Of a stretch of DNA of 64,000 bases, positions 15,320 through 22,881 are shown in pieces. This stretch comes from CFX2 sp014338005 (GTDB lineage: Bacteria > Chloroflexota > Anaerolineae > Aggregatilineales > Phototrophicaceae). The stretch is taken from NCBI GenBank assembly GCA_030263555.1, contig SZPE01000006.1:28795-92794 (forward strand), in the 5' to 3' direction. The notes under the pieces were generated by a model. It saw only the letters and a list, made by a program, of their open reading frames with translations, was not told the origin of the DNA and searched no databases. Within the stretch, counting starts at the first letter, position 1, and each line of letters opens with the position of its first letter. The position numbers and the translations under genes are program-made.

Positions 15320-17227
15320 ATGGCCGAAGAAACTTTAAACCTGGCGACGAACGAATGGTATTACCCGGATGACGAGATTGTACGAAACGCGCGCATCCAG
15401 GACTATGAGGCCGTTTATGCCGAAGCGATGGCCGACATCGAAGCCTTTTGGGCCAAACGCGCGCGCACGCTGGATTGGTTTGAACCCTGGACGCAGGTTT
15501 TAGACCGCAGCAGCCCACCTTTTTATAAATGGTTCGTGGGCGGCAAAATCAACATCGCGCATAACGCGCTTGACCGGCACGTTAAAACCTGGCGCAAAAA
15601 CAAACTGGCGCTCATCTGGGAAGGCGAGCCGGGCGACAAACGCACCTTTTCCTACTGGCGGCTGTGGCAGGAAGTGAATAAGTTCGCCAACGTCCTCAAG
15701 AGCATGGGCGTCAAACGCGGCGACCGCGTGACGATTTATATGGGGCGCGTGCCGGAACTGCCCATCGCCATGCTGGCCTGCGCCAAACTGGGCGCGATTC
15801 ACAGCGTCGTCTACGGCGGTTTTTCCGAACATGCCCTGGCCGACCGCATCGAGGACGCGCAGAGCCGCGTGGTGGTGACGTGCGACGGCGCATGGCTGCG
15901 CGGTAATATCGTTGAACTCAAGCAGATTGTGGACGAGGCCGTACACCGTTCGCCGGTGGTCGAGCATGTGGTAGTCGTCAAACGCACCGGCCAGGATGTG
16001 CCGATGACCCCTGGCCGCGACTTCTGGTATCATGACCTGATGGCGCTGCCCATCGCCAGCCCCAACTGCGAAACCGAAGTGATGGACGCCGAAGACCCGC
16101 TGTTCATCCTGTACACCAGCGGCACAACCGGCAAACCCAAAGGCATCCTGCACACACACGGCGGCTACCAGGTGTACATTTCCACCACGCTGGAATGGGC
16201 CTTCGACCTGAAAGACGAAGACCGCTGGTGGTGCGCCGCCGATCCGGGCTGGATTACCGGCCACAGCTACATCGTCTACGGGCCGCTGATTTTGGGCGCG
16301 ACCGGCTTTATGTACGAGGGCGCGCCGAACTACCCCTATCCCAACCGCTGGTGGAAGATGGTCGAGGAATACGGCATCACCCACCTGTACACCGCCCCCA
16401 CCGCCATTCGCGGCCTGATGCGTTTCGGCGACGCTTGGCCGAACCGCCACAACCTCAGCAGCCTGCGGATGCTCGGCTCGGTGGGCGAGCCGATCAACCC
16501 GGAGGCCTGGCGCTGGTATCACCGCGTCATCGGCAAGTCGCGCCTGCCGATTATTGACACCTGGTGGCAGACCGAAACCGGCGGTTTTATGATTACGCCG
16601 CTGCCCTCGGTCGGCCTCAAACCCGGCAGCGCCACCCGGCCCTTCCCCGGCATTGATGCCGACATTGTGGACGAACACGGCCAGCCCTGCCCGCCCGGTA
16701 CGGACGGCCTGCTGGTCATCAAACAGCCCTGGCCGGGGATGCTCCGCACCATCTACGGCGACCCCGACCGCTACGTCAAACAATACTGGTCGTACTTCCA
16801 GGACAAAGGCTGGTATCTGGCGGGCGATTCGGCGCGCAAGGACGAGGACGGTTATTACCACATCATCGGCAGGATTGACGAGGTGATTAAAGTCAGCGGC
16901 TACCGCCTGGGGACGGCGGAGGTCGAGTCCGGGCTGGTCAGCCATCCGGCGGTGGCGGAAGCGGCGGTCATCGGCGTGCCGGACGACGTGCGCGGCAATG
17001 TCATTTACGCTTACTGCATCCTGCGCGCCGGTTTTGAGGGCAACGACGCGCTGGTTGATGCGCTCAAAGACCATGTGCGCCACGAAGTCGGGCCGATTGC
17101 CGTGCCGTCGCGCATCGAATTCGTGGCTTCGCTGCCCAAAACCAAGTCCGGCAAGATCATGCGCCGGGTGTTAAAAGCCCGCGCCATGGGCCAGCCGGAA
17201 GGCGACATCTCGACGCTGGAGGAATAG
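15320..17227 (+). CDS. acsA: acetyl-CoA synthetase (AMP-forming)
   Basis: This 635-residue enzyme follows AAAGGAGGGG and matches the usual length of about 640. It activates acetate (or propionate) with ATP to acetyl-AMP, then forms acetyl-CoA. The P-loop-like A3 motif is LYTSGTTGKPKGILHTHGGY (about 270-289). WWCAADPGWITGHSYIVYGP and DTWWQTETGGFMI (A5, with the Trp limiting acyl-chain size) are intact. LAGDSARKDEDGYYHIIGRI is the hinge region, and PKTKSGKIMRR near the C-terminus has the Lys that is often acetylated to switch the enzyme off. It could salvage acetate together with the upstream acylphosphatase. Confidence 0.94.
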   Translation: MAEETLNLATNEWYYPDDEIVRNARIQDYEAVYAEAMADIEAFWAKRARTLDWFEPWTQVLDRSSPPFYKWFVGGKINIAHNALDRHVKTWRKNKLALIWEGEPGDKRTFSYWRLWQEVNKFANVLKSMGVKRGDRVTIYMGRVPELPIAMLACAKLGAIHSVVYGGFSEHALADRIEDAQSRVVVTCDGAWLRGNIVELKQIVDEAVHRSPVVEHVVVVKRTGQDVPMTPGRDFWYHDLMALPIASPNCETEVMDAEDPLFILYTSGTTGKPKGILHTHGGYQVYISTTLEWAFDLKDEDRWWCAADPGWITGHSYIVYGPLILGATGFMYEGAPNYPYPNRWWKMVEEYGITHLYTAPTAIRGLMRFGDAWPNRHNLSSLRMLGSVGEPINPEAWRWYHRVIGKSRLPIIDTWWQTETGGFMITPLPSVGLKPGSATRPFPGIDADIVDEHGQPCPPGTDGLLVIKQPWPGMLRTIYGDPDRYVKQYWSYFQDKGWYLAGDSARKDEDGYYHIIGRIDEVIKVSGYRLGTAEVESGLVSHPAVAEAAVIGVPDDVRGNVIYAYCILRAGFEGNDALVDALKDHVRHEVGPIAVPSRIEFVASLPKTKSGKIMRRVLKARAMGQPEGDISTLEE

Positions 17228-17236
17228 GACAAAAAA

Positions 17237-17261
17237 GGGGCGGGGGTTCTAAACCCGCCCC
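17237..17261 (-). terminator. intrinsic terminator of yceI
   Basis: GGGGCGGG pairs with CCCGCCCC. Read on the minus strand, the hairpin is followed by TTTTTT (17231-17236), so it ends the YceI transcript. The palindrome has the same core as the one at 37605. Confidence 0.75.
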
Positions 17262-17286
17262 CTGCGTATGCGCCCGGCGCAGCGTT

Positions 17287-17832
17287 TTACGCCGTCTGGG
17301 CTTCCTTCACCAGAATAGCCTCAACATCCAGGTTGATCGTCACTTCCTTGCCCACCAGCCAGCCGCCGGCCTCCAGCGCCATATTCCACGTCAGGCCGAA
17401 GTCCTCGCGGTTGATTTTGGTCGCGCCATGAAAACCCACGCGCTCGTCCCCGAACGGGCTGGTCACCTGGCCGAGCAGTTCCACGTCCAGCGTCACCGGG
17501 CGCGTGACGCCGCGAATGGTCAGGTCGCCGGTGATTTTGGCCTGCCGCCCGTCGGCGCTGGCTTCCACCTTCGTGCTTTTGAAGGTGATGGTCGGGTAAT
17601 TCGCCACATCCAGGAAATCGGCGCTCTTGAGGTGATTGTCCCGGTCGGCCAGGCCGGTCGAGATCATCGAAGTAGTATCAATAACGGCTTCAACATAAGA
17701 CGCCGACGGGTTGGCCGGGTCGTAAACCAGCTTGCCGGTCACATTTTTAAAACCGCCGCGAACGGTGGTAATCATCATGTGGCGGGCCGAAAATTCGGCG
17801 GCGGTGTGGGCGGGGTCGAGCTTCCATTCCAT
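17287..17832 (-). CDS. YceI family lipocalin-like protein
   Basis: This 181-residue protein starts MEWKLDPAHTAAEFSARHMM, the YceI opening. It continues with GGFKNVTGKLVYD, DNHLKSADFLDVANYPTITF and GDLTIRGVTRPVTLDVELLG. The family forms an extended lipocalin-like barrel that binds isoprenoid or other long lipids. No signal peptide is visible, so it may stay in the cytoplasm, unlike E. coli YceI. AGGAG lies seven bases before the ATG. Two palindromic sites upstream suggest control by a repressor. Confidence 0.9.
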   Translation of the reverse strand: MEWKLDPAHTAAEFSARHMMITTVRGGFKNVTGKLVYDPANPSASYVEAVIDTTSMISTGLADRDNHLKSADFLDVANYPTITFKSTKVEASADGRQAKITGDLTIRGVTRPVTLDVELLGQVTSPFGDERVGFHGATKINREDFGLTWNMALEAGGWLVGKEVTINLDVEAILVKEAQTA

Positions 17833-17872
17833 TGTGTTTTCGCTCCTGATCGGTATGTGTTAACTCGTAAGT

Positions 17873-17884
17873 GGACTATAGTCC
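17873..17884. promoter_or_regulatory. perfect palindromic operator upstream of yceI
   Basis: GGACTATAGTCC is a perfect 12-bp inverted repeat 41 bases upstream of the yceI start. A TATGAT -10 candidate lies about 14 bases further upstream, so a bound protein would cover the transcription start. A matching site is centred 75 bp away. Confidence 0.5.
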
Positions 17885-17946
17885 GTTTAATAGTTTTTAT
17901 CATACCGGCTTTTGGAGCGAATTTCCATAAGAAGCTCATGAGAAAA

Positions 17947-17960
17947 CGGACGATAGTCCG
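17947..17960. promoter_or_regulatory. second copy of the yceI operator
   Basis: CGGACGATAGTCCG is an imperfect 14-bp copy of the site at 17873. It lies about seven helical turns upstream, just behind the stop codon of the next minus-strand gene. The spacing fits a dimer-of-dimers or looping repressor such as a TetR or MarR type, which is an inference. Confidence 0.45.
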
Positions 17961-17961
17961 C

Positions 17962-18291
17962 TTACGGTGCGGTGTAGGTGATGCCCACCACGTTGCTGAA
18001 CGGCGTGCAGTAAACCCGCGTGGTATCGTTCCAGGGCTGGCTGAAGCACAGATAATCCTCGCCCACCTCCGACAGCCGCCGCGCCGCGTCCGGCAGCGCC
18101 AGCAGGGTTTCCCCCGCGGCCACCGGGGCCGCGAACTGCACCGTGAAGGCCGTCCCGCCGGCGTTCAGCCGTTCCAGCAGCGCCCGCAGGTTAACCGCGC
18201 CCGGCTGCGCCGCCGCCGGACGAAAAACCGCCAGCCCAACCAGCGCCAGCGCCGCGACCAGCATCAAACCGACCACCCATTTTTTTGCCAT
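17962..18291 (-). CDS. small secreted protein of unknown function
   Basis: I place the start at the ATG at 18291, giving 109 residues. The N-terminus MAKKWVVGLMLVAALALVGL followed by AVFRPAAAQPG is a Sec signal peptide, probably cleaved after AAA. The mature part of about 80 residues has two Cys (YLCFSQPW and RVYCTPF) that could form a disulfide. I do not recognise the family. It follows the C-terminal fragment of the split methylase by eight bases and may be co-transcribed with it by accident of insertion. Confidence 0.65.
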   Translation of the reverse strand: MAKKWVVGLMLVAALALVGLAVFRPAAAQPGAVNLRALLERLNAGGTAFTVQFAAPVAAGETLLALPDAARRLSEVGEDYLCFSQPWNDTTRVYCTPFSNVVGITYTAP

Positions 18292-18299
18292 TGTGTGCC

Positions 18300-18713
18300 T
18301 CACTTTATCGGATAGGCCGCGATCTGCGCCACCAGCTTTTGAGTCTCCACGCTCAGATACACCACCTGGCCCACCAGCCGCACGATGTAACCCTCGTCGT
18401 CCAGGCGGTTCGGGTCGTTGGTGATGCCGCTGCGCGCGTCGGTCGTCACGCGGTACTGCTCGATCACCCATTCCAGGGCGCTGCGGCTGCCCAGCTTATA
18501 AGCGTAGGCTTCCGGCGGGATGCCCTCCAGCGTCAGAAAATCGTTGACGCGCAGCGCCGTTTTATCGCGGCTCAGCGTCATCTTTTCCACCCGCAGCGAG
18601 GGCGGCACAGCGGGGTTTTCCACCCGCCGCAGCCCATATTCCGGCAGCGATTCGTAATGCAGGTGCAGGTCGGCCAGTTCGCGCCCGATGGCGGAAAAAG
18701 TCGTTAGTCCCAA
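18300..18713 (-). pseudogene. detached C-terminal specificity domain of the nuclease-methylase
   Basis: This 137-codon frame opens at a TTG inside the repeat array. It reads FSAIGRELADLHLHYE, YKLGSRSALEWVIEQYRV and SGITNDPNRLDDEGYIVRL. These are the conserved end of the ISP-type/helicase-less restriction-methylases, where the target-recognition part closes with exactly this motif set. It has no ribosome site or N-terminus of its own and overlaps the upstream frame by ten bases. It is the missing end of the 18704-21547 gene, thrown out of frame by the tandem repeat. It may be restored by a repeat-number change rather than being dead. Confidence 0.8.
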
Positions 18714-18772
18714 GTCGTTAGTCCCAAGTCGTTAGTCGTTAGTCCCAGGTCATTAGTCGTTAGTCCCAGGTC
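18703..18772. repeat. tandem 14-bp/7-bp repeat at the frame break
   Basis: The 70-bp array on plus reads as units of 14, 14, 7, 14, 7 and 14 bases. The 14-mer is GTTAGTCCCAAGTC or GTTAGTCCCAGGTC, and the 7-mer is RTTAGTC, half of the longer unit. Translated on minus it yields GLTTND-type repeats. Removing one 14-mer joins the two halves of the methylase gene in one frame; adding one 7-mer or two 14-mers would do the same. Confidence 0.85.
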
Positions 18773-21547
18773 GCCGGTTTCCGGTTGAGCGCCGTCCGCC
18801 GTTTCCTGACTGGAGACTGCAGACTGGTGACTGCTGACTGTCACAAACGGCACGCGCGGCAGTTCCCGCTTGAGGTTGGCGGCGTAACGCTGGCGGTAGG
18901 CGGGATGGTGCAGCAGCGCGTACAGATGATAAAAAATGTCCTCTTTGGTGATGCTGGCGTCACCGTAATGTTCCCGGTACTGTGCCAGCGCCCAATCGCT
19001 GATGTTGTCCCGCCGCGCATAAGCCCGCGCTGCCGACTCCCCCTCTCCGTATGGAGAGGGGGCCGGGGGGTGAGGTTCATACGTGTACAGCGGGAAACAC
19101 TGCGTCTTTTCCAGCAAGTCCACACACGGAATAAAATTGGTCATCAGCGCCATGAAGGGTTTGCTGCTGCCTACGCCGCTGACGCAAATCACCCGGTTCT
19201 CGCGCTCCGTCTCCGGCGTGGGGAAGATACGCGGGAACTGGTAGGTACGATTGATGAACAGCCAGTCAAAATAGAGGTGCTGCTTTGTGAATGGTCTATA
19301 CAGAGATGATCTCAAATAGGTTTCTGAGAACTCACCGTATCTTAGCCCTTGCATCCTTTCTTTGAGGCTGCCATCCCATTTGATATGAAGTTTTACAAAG
19401 TTGTCTATATCCTTTGGCCGACCTGCGCGTTTATAACGATCTACTTCACTGTTGTAATCGTCAACGAATTCGCGCATTCGCTGTGCAAGTACGTCTTTTT
19501 GAAAACTATAAACAACACTATCGCGGTTTGTTTTCACGCCGCTGCTGTACGTTTCAAAAATCGCCTGCCCGCGCCCGGCTTTGGCGTCTTTCGTCCCCAG
19601 CGGCAGCAGAGCGTCCCAGTCCGTTTGCAGCCCTTCCGTCAGCCAGATATTGTTTTCGTCAGGTGTCAGCAGGCGCAGCGGTATCTGCGCCAGCGTTTTG
19701 TCCTCGATGACGGCCAGCTTTTGCCCGGCCTTCAAATAATCGTCCACCTGATACAGATAAACGCGGGCGGGGATATCCGGGTCATGGTCTTTGCGACGGA
19801 CTAAAAAGGTGATGCCGACCCCAACGCGGATCAGATCGCTGAAGATGTTGCCGCCTTCTTTGCGCCGGCGTTCGCCGCTGGTGCGGGCGTTGCCCTTAAA
19901 ATCCAGATGGTAAATGGCGGAAAACTCGCGCCCCAGCCAGTAGCGCATCCCGTCGAAGGCGATGCCGTCCAGAAAGCCGTTGTTGCTGACGAAAGCCACG
20001 ATGCCCTCGTCCGCAACGCGGTCGCTGGCCCAGCGGAAGGCTTTCACGTAGGGGTCGCTCAGGGCGTTGCGCAGCGTGGCCGTGCCGGCGTGGCTGTAGG
20101 TTTCCTGCACGCGGCGGTCAAGCACCGCGTAGGCGCGGTTTTTGTTGTTGTCGTTTTCGTTCACCTGGCCGGCGTTGTAGGGCGGGTTGCCCAGGATGAC
20201 GGTCAGTTCGGCCCGGCGCTGGCGCTCCACGCGCTGCGTATTGGCCTCGGTGAACAGGCTCATCTGGCGGTTTTCGGCCAGGTCGAAGGTATCCACCAGG
20301 CAGATGCCCTCGAAGGGCGCGTATTCGCCCATCGCTTCGTAGTAGGCGTGTTCGATGTTCATGCTGGCGATGTAGTAGGGCAGCAGCATGACCTCGTTGC
20401 AGTGCAGTTCGTGGGCATATTTGTGGGGCAGGGCGCTCGGTTTGCTGCGGCGAATTTCTTCCATCACGCGCAGGATGAAGTTGCCGGTGCCGACGAACGG
20501 GTCGAGGATATGCACGCCGGGGTCGGCCAGGCTGCGGTTGAACTCGCGCCGCAAAAGGTCTTCCACGCTGCGTACCATAAACTGCACGATGGGCTGCGGG
20601 GTGTAAACGATGCCGTGTGTGTCGGCCACCTTAACGCTGAAGCCCTGGAAAAACTGCTCGTAAACCGTGTTCAGGAAGTTCTGTTTCTCGTTGTAATCGC
20701 CGATGGTGGCGGCGGTGGTTTCAATCGCGCCGTAAAAGTGGTCAAGCTCGCGCATGAAGTCGTCGCGGTTGAAGTATTTGCCGGTCAGGGCGTCCACCAC
20801 CGTTTCGATCTCGCGGGCGATGGCGTTCTGGCGGGTGAAGCGCTCGTTGTGGAAGACGCGCCGGAAGATGCGCTCGGTGAGGATGTGCTGGATGAGCATT
20901 TCTTCAACGGCGTCTTTGCTCAGGTTGGGGTTGATGGCGCTGCGGCACAGGTCAAAGAAGCGGTCGAAAGCCTGTTTGTAGGCCAGGCTGCGGCTGTACT
21001 CGCGTTCGATCAGGGCGTCCAGGGACTTCGCCACTTCCGGCACGCGGTCTTTAAACGCGGCGACGGCCTGTTCCCATTCCTCGATGGCCGGTTTGGTGTA
21101 GCTGAAGAAGGCTTGCAGGATGTTGACCAGCGCCTGGGGCCGTTCGGCGTCCAGGTCGGCGGCCAGCACCTCGCGCCCGTCCTGGAACAGGATGGCCTGG
21201 TCGGGCGACTGGAACAGGATGTTATCGCGGGGGTAGCCGGCCTCGAACTTCCTGCGGATTTCGGCGCGCAGGTCGTCCTGGCTGTCTTTGGCTTCCCAGG
21301 CGCCGTAGCGCAGGTTAAAGCGCGTCAGCACCGCGCCGTCCAGCCGGATGCTGCGGTTGTTGGGCAGCTTAAGCGGGTGCTGTTCGTTGAATGTGTAGCC
21401 GGCCTGCCGGGCGCAGTAGCCCAACAGGTCGGCGAAGGCCGGGGCGACGTTGCCTTCGGTCACCAACCCCATCTGGCGTTTTTCGCTCACCATCTCGAAA
21501 TACTGCCGGATCGGTTTGCTGTTGGGGTTGAGGGATAGTCGAGTCAT
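18704..21547 (-). CDS. nuclease-methylase (helicase-less ISP/type IIG-like), C-terminus cut off
   Basis: This frame of about 947 residues starts at MTRLSLNPNSKPIRQYFEMV, behind AGGACAGG. Residues about 60-95 (RSIRLDGAVL, then YGAWEAKDSQ) look like a PD-(D/E)xK nuclease. Motif I of the N6-adenine methylase is ILDPFVGTGNFILRVMEE (about 343-360) and motif IV is VILGNPPYNAGQ (about 450). No SF2 helicase lies between them, unlike classical ISP enzymes. Near the end it runs into a REP-like palindrome and then the 14/7-bp repeats, where it stops early. The specificity domain follows in another frame. It probably cuts and methylates DNA when intact. Confidence 0.82.
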   Translation of the reverse strand: MTRLSLNPNSKPIRQYFEMVSEKRQMGLVTEGNVAPAFADLLGYCARQAGYTFNEQHPLKLPNNRSIRLDGAVLTRFNLRYGAWEAKDSQDDLRAEIRRKFEAGYPRDNILFQSPDQAILFQDGREVLAADLDAERPQALVNILQAFFSYTKPAIEEWEQAVAAFKDRVPEVAKSLDALIEREYSRSLAYKQAFDRFFDLCRSAINPNLSKDAVEEMLIQHILTERIFRRVFHNERFTRQNAIAREIETVVDALTGKYFNRDDFMRELDHFYGAIETTAATIGDYNEKQNFLNTVYEQFFQGFSVKVADTHGIVYTPQPIVQFMVRSVEDLLRREFNRSLADPGVHILDPFVGTGNFILRVMEEIRRSKPSALPHKYAHELHCNEVMLLPYYIASMNIEHAYYEAMGEYAPFEGICLVDTFDLAENRQMSLFTEANTQRVERQRRAELTVILGNPPYNAGQVNENDNNKNRAYAVLDRRVQETYSHAGTATLRNALSDPYVKAFRWASDRVADEGIVAFVSNNGFLDGIAFDGMRYWLGREFSAIYHLDFKGNARTSGERRRKEGGNIFSDLIRVGVGITFLVRRKDHDPDIPARVYLYQVDDYLKAGQKLAVIEDKTLAQIPLRLLTPDENNIWLTEGLQTDWDALLPLGTKDAKAGRGQAIFETYSSGVKTNRDSVVYSFQKDVLAQRMREFVDDYNSEVDRYKRAGRPKDIDNFVKLHIKWDGSLKERMQGLRYGEFSETYLRSSLYRPFTKQHLYFDWLFINRTYQFPRIFPTPETERENRVICVSGVGSSKPFMALMTNFIPCVDLLEKTQCFPLYTYEPHPPAPSPYGEGESAARAYARRDNISDWALAQYREHYGDASITKEDIFYHLYALLHHPAYRQRYAANLKRELPRVPFVTVSSHQSAVSSQETADGAQPETGDLGLTTNDLGLTTNDLGLTTWD
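19036..19076. repeat. REP-like palindrome inside the nuclease-methylase frame
   Basis: CCCCCTCTCC and GGAGAGGGGG flank GTAT, followed by a G-rich tail ending GGGGTGAGG. A near copy lies between genes at 46843-46880. Here it is translated on minus as HPPAPSPYGEGES, an insertion in a region where the family is normally alignable. Confidence 0.75.
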
Positions 21548-21764
21548 ACACCTGTCCTGCCGCTGATAAGTGAAAAGTGTAACGCAGACGCCGCGCGGGG
21601 ACAAGTCGGGGGCTTAATCCCGTCGGCAGCAAAGTCTCACCCGAATTTGGGGGAGATTTAGAGGGGGTCTGATCACCATCACGGCTGTGTTGGTTGACCT
21701 GAATGTTTTTGAAGCGATTACCCTGCATTAAGCCATTCCTTGTTGTATATTCGCTCCGAATTTG

Positions 21765-21773
21765 TGCTACAAT
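21765..21773 (+). promoter_or_regulatory. candidate extended -10 promoter of the Roadblock operon
   Basis: TGCTACAAT lies 75 bases before the GTG at 21848. The rest of the 300-base gap from 21548 holds nothing else I can identify. Confidence 0.5.
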
Positions 21774-21847
21774 CCAGAGTGTTGGGGTATTCAAACCCGC
21801 AACCGGCAAACTGTGTGATTCACGGTCGTACAAGGGAGTCCTTATTC

Positions 21848-22219
21848 GTGGCGAAATCACGGACTGAACAACTGGTGGAGCGCCTGCGTGACTTGCAGGC
21901 TAGTTCCGGCGACGTGGAAGCCGCCGCCATCGTCAGCGTAGACGGCCTGAGCATGGCATCGTCCCTGCCCGGCCATATCGAAGAAGACCGGGTGAGCGCC
22001 ATGTCCGCCGCCATGCTGTCGCTGGGCGAACGCATCTCGACCGAGCTGGGCCGGGGGATGCTGGAACAGGTGATGGTGAAGGGGGAAAACGGCTACGTAA
22101 TCCTCACCGCCGTCGGGGAAGAAGCCGTCCTCACGGTGCTGGCGCGCAAAGAAGCCAAACTGGGGCTGATCTTCCTGGATGTGACCCGCACGGTAGACGC
22201 CCTGATGCAGATCGTCTGA
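21848..22219 (+). CDS. Roadblock/LC7 domain protein
   Basis: I take the GTG at 21848 with GGGAG nine bases upstream, giving 123 residues; the upstream in-frame extension has no support. The sequence AAAIVSVDGLSMASSLPG, followed by AMLSLGERISTELG and YVILTAVGEEAVLTVLARKE, is a complete Roadblock fold. Bacterial members such as MglB regulate small Ras-like GTPases, but no GTPase gene is adjacent. It is followed by a V4R protein and a response regulator, so the three likely share one signalling job. Confidence 0.87.
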   Translation: MAKSRTEQLVERLRDLQASSGDVEAAAIVSVDGLSMASSLPGHIEEDRVSAMSAAMLSLGERISTELGRGMLEQVMVKGENGYVILTAVGEEAVLTVLARKEAKLGLIFLDVTRTVDALMQIV

Positions 22220-22242
22220 ATATTACCAAGCGATAAATCTCC

Positions 22243-22881
22243 GTGCGCGAACCGAGCGGCCTATACTACCCGAACCGCATCGCCCGGTATTTTTTCCAGG
22301 CGATGGAAGACGTTATGGGGCAAAACGGCCTGAACGTCGTCCTCAGCCTGGCCGGACTGGAAGCCTATATCGGGCATCCGCCGCCGGATAACCTGGCCGG
22401 CGAGTTTGATTTCACGGCGATGGCGGCCATCCAGGAGGCGCTGGAGGAAATGTACGGGGCGCGCGGCGGGCGCGGCATGGCGCTGCGTATCGGCAGGGCC
22501 AGCTTTTCCCAGGGGATGCGGACGTTCGGCGCGCTGGCGGGCGTGGATACGCCGGCCTTCCGGGCGCTGCCCCGTGATGCGCGCGGTCGCCTGGGGCTGA
22601 TGGCGCTGGCGAATGTTTACAGCAGTTTCACCGATCAGCAGTCCTCGGTCGAAGAAGACGGTTCGACCTATCGCTTCGTGGTGGAAAACAGCCCTATGGC
22701 CTGGGGACGCATGAGTGATAAACCGGTCTGCCACGCCCTGGTTGGCACGCTGCAAGAATGTATGCGCTGGATTTCCAACGGCTACGAGTATTACGTCTAC
22801 GAGTCGGCCTGTCATGCCTGTGGGAGCGAAACTTGCGTCTTTACCATCAACAAAACGCCGATAGGGGGTAAACCCACGTGA
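22243..22881 (+). CDS. V4R (4-vinyl reductase-like) domain protein
   Basis: This 212-residue protein starts at a GTG. Its C-terminal half is a V4R-type domain, with CHALVGTLQECMRWISN and a closing Cys cluster, ESACHACGSETCVFTINKTP. That cluster resembles the metal/small-molecule site of V4R proteins. The N-terminal half (GLYYPNRIARYFFQAMEDVM) is helical and matches the usual lead-in of these sensors. V4R domains bind small ligands or metals in signalling and in tetrapyrrole and phenol metabolism. The stop overlaps the response-regulator start by four bases. Confidence 0.7.
   Translation: MREPSGLYYPNRIARYFFQAMEDVMGQNGLNVVLSLAGLEAYIGHPPPDNLAGEFDFTAMAAIQEALEEMYGARGGRGMALRIGRASFSQGMRTFGALAGVDTPAFRALPRDARGRLGLMALANVYSSFTDQQSSVEEDGSTYRFVVENSPMAWGRMSDKPVCHALVGTLQECMRWISNGYEYYVYESACHACGSETCVFTINKTPIGGKPT

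Noticed and set aside
13665..15518. 617-codon frame antisense to the CrtI-like gene
   Set aside because: It mirrors a gene with clear FAD motifs, has no ribosome site, and its His/Gln/Arg-rich composition is that of an antisense reading of GC-rich coding DNA.
15500..17083. 527-codon frame antisense to acetyl-CoA synthetase
   Set aside because: It lies entirely within a certain gene and has no ribosome site or family motif.
18703..18772. CRISPR array
   Set aside because: The units are directly adjacent with no spacers and of 14 and 7 bases.
19907..21538. 543-codon frame antisense to the nuclease-methylase
   Set aside because: The Val/Gly/His-rich composition and lack of a start signal mark it as a shadow of the gene with DPFVGTGNF and NPPY motifs.
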